This document shows positions 61,712-64,000 of a DNA stretch of 64,000 nucleotides, piece by piece. Both the position numbers and the translations under genes were made by a program. The stretch comes from Croceibacterium soli (GTDB taxonomy: Bacteria > Pseudomonadota > Alphaproteobacteria > Sphingomonadales > Sphingomonadaceae), in NCBI RefSeq assembly GCF_009828065.1, contig NZ_WTYK01000003.1, positions 124,001 to 188,000 of the forward strand, in the 5' to 3' direction. Within the stretch, counting starts at the first letter, position 1. Each line of letters opens with the position of its first letter. The notes under the pieces were generated by a model. It did no database searches, was not told the origin of the DNA, and worked only from the letters and a program-made list of their open reading frames with translations.

Positions 61712-62271
61712 TTGTCGAGCTCCTGCACGATCCGCGTGACCGCTTCTCCGTGCGGTCCGCTGTTGCTGAGAATATGGATCGGCGCCTGCGCATAGAACGG
61801 CTCCCGCTCCGCCTTCAGGCGGGCGATGATCTCGCGCGGATCGCCGCCCCGCAGCAGCGGACGGGTGTCCCTGCGGCCGACCCGTTCGACCAGGGTGTCG
61901 ACGTCGCTGTCGAGCCAAATGGCGATGCCGCGGTCGAGGATCAGCTTGCGCGTTTCCTCCTGCGCGAAAGCGCCGCCGCCGGTGGCGATCACTTTGGCGC
62001 CGCCTTCCATCAGCCGGGCGATGACGCGGCGTTCGCCGTCACGAAAGTAGCTTTCGCCGAAGCGTTCGAAGATCTCGCTCACCCTCATCTGCGCGGCTTC
62101 CTCGATCTCGTCGTCGGCGTCGCGGAACTGGAGGCCCAGCAAGGCGGCGAGCTTGCGGCCGACGGTCGACTTGCCGACGCCCATCATCCCGACCAGCACG
62201 ATCGGGCGATCGAGCCGGCTGACGAGCTCGCGGATTTCCCCGTCGCTCAGGCTCGGATGGTCGATGGTCAT
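61702..62271 (-). CDS. aroK: Shikimate kinase
   Basis: A 189-residue kinase of the shikimate pathway. Walker A GMMGVGKST (28-36), the shikimate-binding DADDEIEE and IATGGGAFAQEE, and the lid region RRDTRPLLRGGDPREI are present. It phosphorylates shikimate at the 3-position using ATP. It is cotranscribed with aroB, and divergent from the membrane-peptide/secreted-protein pair. Confidence 0.96.
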   Translation of the reverse strand: MTIDHPSLSDGEIRELVSRLDRPIVLVGMMGVGKSTVGRKLAALLGLQFRDADDEIEEAAQMRVSEIFERFGESYFRDGERRVIARLMEGGAKVIATGGGAFAQEETRKLILDRGIAIWLDSDVDTLVERVGRRDTRPLLRGGDPREIIARLKAEREPFYAQAPIHILSNSGPHGEAVTRIVQELDKWQ

Positions 62272-62319
62272 TGCCGCATGCGCTATAGTTAGGCTAGGCG
62301 GCGGCGCAAGGATTGCCGG

Positions 62320-62454
62320 ATGGGACGCAAACGGATCTTGACCGCACTCGCGCTAATCGCACTTGCCGTGCTCGCCTTCGCCTGGATCGACGGTGGGAGG
62401 GAGACGCAGCGCATGATCGAAGAGCCCGTGGCTCAGCCCGAGGGATCGCAATGA
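62320..62454 (+). CDS. 44-residue single-helix membrane peptide
   Basis: A small frame reading MGRKRILTALALIALAVLAFAW then a short charged tail (GGRETQRMIEEPVAQPEGSQ). The basic start and a 16-residue hydrophobic stretch predict an inner-membrane peptide with N-terminus inside. Its stop overlaps the start of the next gene as ATGA, so it is translationally coupled to the secreted protein. Size and coupling suggest an accessory role; no family is recognised. Confidence 0.6.
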   Translation: MGRKRILTALALIALAVLAFAWIDGGRETQRMIEEPVAQPEGSQ

Positions 62455-64000
62455 GGCATTCGTTGAGGCGGGCCGGTTGGCTGAGCGGCGCGGTTCTGGC
62501 TGTCAGCTCGACGCTGGCGCTGGCCGCCCCTGAATCGCTGCTCCCGCCGATCTTCGAGGAACCCGCACCCGCGCCGACGCGAGCCCCGGCTCCGCGCCCG
62601 ACCGCCGCACCGGCCCCCGGGCCGGCGCCCGTGCAAACGTCCTCTCCCGTGATCCAGGCGCTGCCCAACGCCCGGCCTGCACAAGAAACCGGCGACGTCG
62701 TCGTGCCGCCCGATTTCCCGAGCCTCGCGGAAATCGAGGCGATGGACCCCGACGACATCGACGAGCTGTTCGGCCTCAAGCCGAAGTACGACATCCCGCC
62801 GGGCGCCCAGCGCGCGCTGAGCCGCGTCGGCGTGATCGGCTCGGGCGAGGGCGGCTTCCCGTCGCGCTCGCTGGCCGGTCAGCCCGCTTCGCTGGTGCGG
62901 GCGGCGCTTGCCGGAACGCGCGGTCCGCTGGTCTCCCGCTGGGGTCATGTCCTGCTGCGCCGCGCCGTGGCGAGCCGGCTCGACGCGCCCAGGGGCATGG
63001 ACCCCGTCCAATTCGCGGCCCTGCGCGCGGCCTTGCTCAACCGCATGGGGGAAAGCGCCGCCGCCCGGGCGCTGGTGCAGGACGTCGATTCGGCGAACTA
63101 CAACGCCGGCCTGGCCGCTGCCGCCTTCAACGCCTACCTGGCGACCGGCGACATCCTCGGCATCTGCCCGGTGGCCCAGCTCAAGAGCGATCTCCACGAG
63201 GACGATCCGCAGTGGCAGATGAGCCGGTCGATCTGCGATGCGTTCGACGGCGACGCTCGCAGCGCCACGCGCGAGCTCCATCGCGCCCTTTCACGCGGGA
63301 TCGCGCCGCGTATCGACGTGCTGCTGGCCCAGCGTTATGCCGGCGCCGCGGGCGAGGGCCGGCGTTCGGTCACCATCGAGTGGGACGGCGTCGAGGAGAT
63401 CACCCCGTGGCGCCTGGCGCTGTCGCGCGCGCTCGGCGTGGAAGTGCCCGAGGAACTGCGCTCCGGCATGAGCAACGCCCTGCTGCGCAACGACGCGCTC
63501 TATCCGGCGGCGCCGATCCCGCAGCGGGTCGCGGCCGCCGATCTTGCTGCGCGATCCGGCGTGCTCTCCTCCGCCGCGATGGTGGATCTCTATTCGCAGC
63601 TCTGGTCCGATCCTGAGATCGAGGATGGTGAGAAGGCGGAAGCAGGGCGTCTGCGCGAGGCTTATGTCGCACGGAGCGCCCAGGAGCGGCTGGACGCAAT
63701 TCGCGCGCTCTGGGGCAGCAGCGAGCCCGAGTACGGCCGCATGGTGCTGACCGCCTATGCCGCGGCGCGGATCCCGGTGAACGAGGAGTTCGCCGACGAT
63801 GCGGCCCCGCTGATCGCCTCGATGCTCACCGCCGGGCTGGACCGCAACGCCATGCGCTGGAGCGATGTCGTCGCGACCGGCAGCGAAGGCTGGGCCCTTC
63901 TCGCGTTGGCGCGGCCCGGACAGGCTTCGGTCTCGAGCGGTGCGGTCGACAGCTTCCTGGACGATGATGCCAGTTCCGAGCAGCGCAAGTCGCGGTTCCT
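62451..64000 (+). CDS. Large secreted protein with Pro/Ala linker, cut by the window edge
   Basis: At least 516 residues, still open at the right edge. The signal peptide is MRHSLRRAGWLSGAVLAVSSTLALAA, followed by a Pro/Ala-rich spacer (PAPAPTRAPAPRPTAAPAP) and then a helical body with Ala/Leu-rich stretches such as LVRAALAGTRGPLVSRWGHVLLRRAVASRL and ATRELHRALSRGIAPRIDVLLAQRYAG, suggesting an alpha-solenoid. It is probably a periplasmic or envelope protein of sphingomonads, function unknown. It is coupled to the small membrane peptide and lies divergent from aroK; the 3' part is outside the window. Confidence 0.75.
   Translation, partial: MRHSLRRAGWLSGAVLAVSSTLALAAPESLLPPIFEEPAPAPTRAPAPRPTAAPAPGPAPVQTSSPVIQALPNARPAQETGDVVVPPDFPSLAEIEAMDPDDIDELFGLKPKYDIPPGAQRALSRVGVIGSGEGGFPSRSLAGQPASLVRAALAGTRGPLVSRWGHVLLRRAVASRLDAPRGMDPVQFAALRAALLNRMGESAAARALVQDVDSANYNAGLAAAAFNAYLATGDILGICPVAQLKSDLHEDDPQWQMSRSICDAFDGDARSATRELHRALSRGIAPRIDVLLAQRYAGAAGEGRRSVTIEWDGVEEITPWRLALSRALGVEVPEELRSGMSNALLRNDALYPAAPIPQRVAAADLAARSGVLSSAAMVDLYSQLWSDPEIEDGEKAEAGRLREAYVARSAQERLDAIRALWGSSEPEYGRMVLTAYAAARIPVNEEFADDAAPLIASMLTAGLDRNAMRWSDVVATGSEGWALLALARPGQASVSSGAVDSFLDDDASSEQRKSRF

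Overview
The window is GC-rich and densely coded, and it fits a sphingomonad alphaproteobacterium (Sphingomonadales: Novosphingobium, Sphingomonas, Sphingobium and relatives). The signs are a C4-pathway 5-aminolevulinate synthase, an HWE-family sensor kinase, a sphingomonad-style TonB receptor, a dense catabolic island of NTF2-like, GMC and ALDH genes, and the REP-like palindromes common between genes in these genomes. Genus cannot be fixed from the sequence alone.

Region 1 (1-4363) is the right end of an integrated element. It holds a large serine recombinase with a one-base frameshift that runs off the left edge, a 45-codon ORF coupled to it, a small HUH-endonuclease-like protein, a small serine resolvase with a candidate binding site, a one-helix membrane protein, and a protein built from six 20-residue WRSDGNGG repeats. 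It ends at a tRNA 3'-end-like remnant that may be the attachment site. Region 2 (4428-8161) holds an HWE histidine kinase, an S41-type protease lipoprotein, a DUF4242 protein and a secreted protein.

Region 3 (8180-29573) is an accessory catabolic cluster in several operons. It encodes a carotenoid/lignostilbene-type oxygenase, an HSL-family hydrolase, a zinc alcohol dehydrogenase, two aldehyde dehydrogenases, three NTF2-fold proteins (one a tandem fusion), two paralogous GMC flavoenzymes, a DUF3237 protein, a CocE/NonD hydrolase, a TonB receptor, two MarR-type regulators (one a double-domain fusion) and an aminotransferase. Three divergent promoter regions share a TTGAC-N2/3-(G)TCAA palindrome, which points to one local regulon, probably controlled by the MarR protein encoded beside the receptor gene. 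The enzyme set resembles what sphingomonads use to turn lignin-derived aromatic dimers into stilbenes and cleave them; this substrate assignment is inference. A 310-bp tandem duplication lies inside the cluster and carries fragments of a neighbouring gene's 3' end.

Region 4 (29742-64000) is mostly core chromosome. In order: trehalose synthesis (otsB, a GH15 enzyme, otsA), MAPEG, a threonine dehydratase-like enzyme, polyamine synthesis (a deoxyhypusine-synthase-like enzyme and an ornithine decarboxylase with a structured leader), a PAS-GGDEF-EAL-PilZ protein, hemA, murI, plsY-dprA, topA with a small helix-turn-helix gene, an MFS pump, lepB-rnc-era, pgi, a Crp/Fnr regulator, a second MFS transporter, glutathione reductase, a propionyl-CoA carboxylase beta subunit, a DUF488 protein, a lactonase, aroK-aroB, and divergently from these a 44-residue membrane peptide coupled to a large secreted protein that runs off the right edge. 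REP-like repeats of several families fill the gaps.
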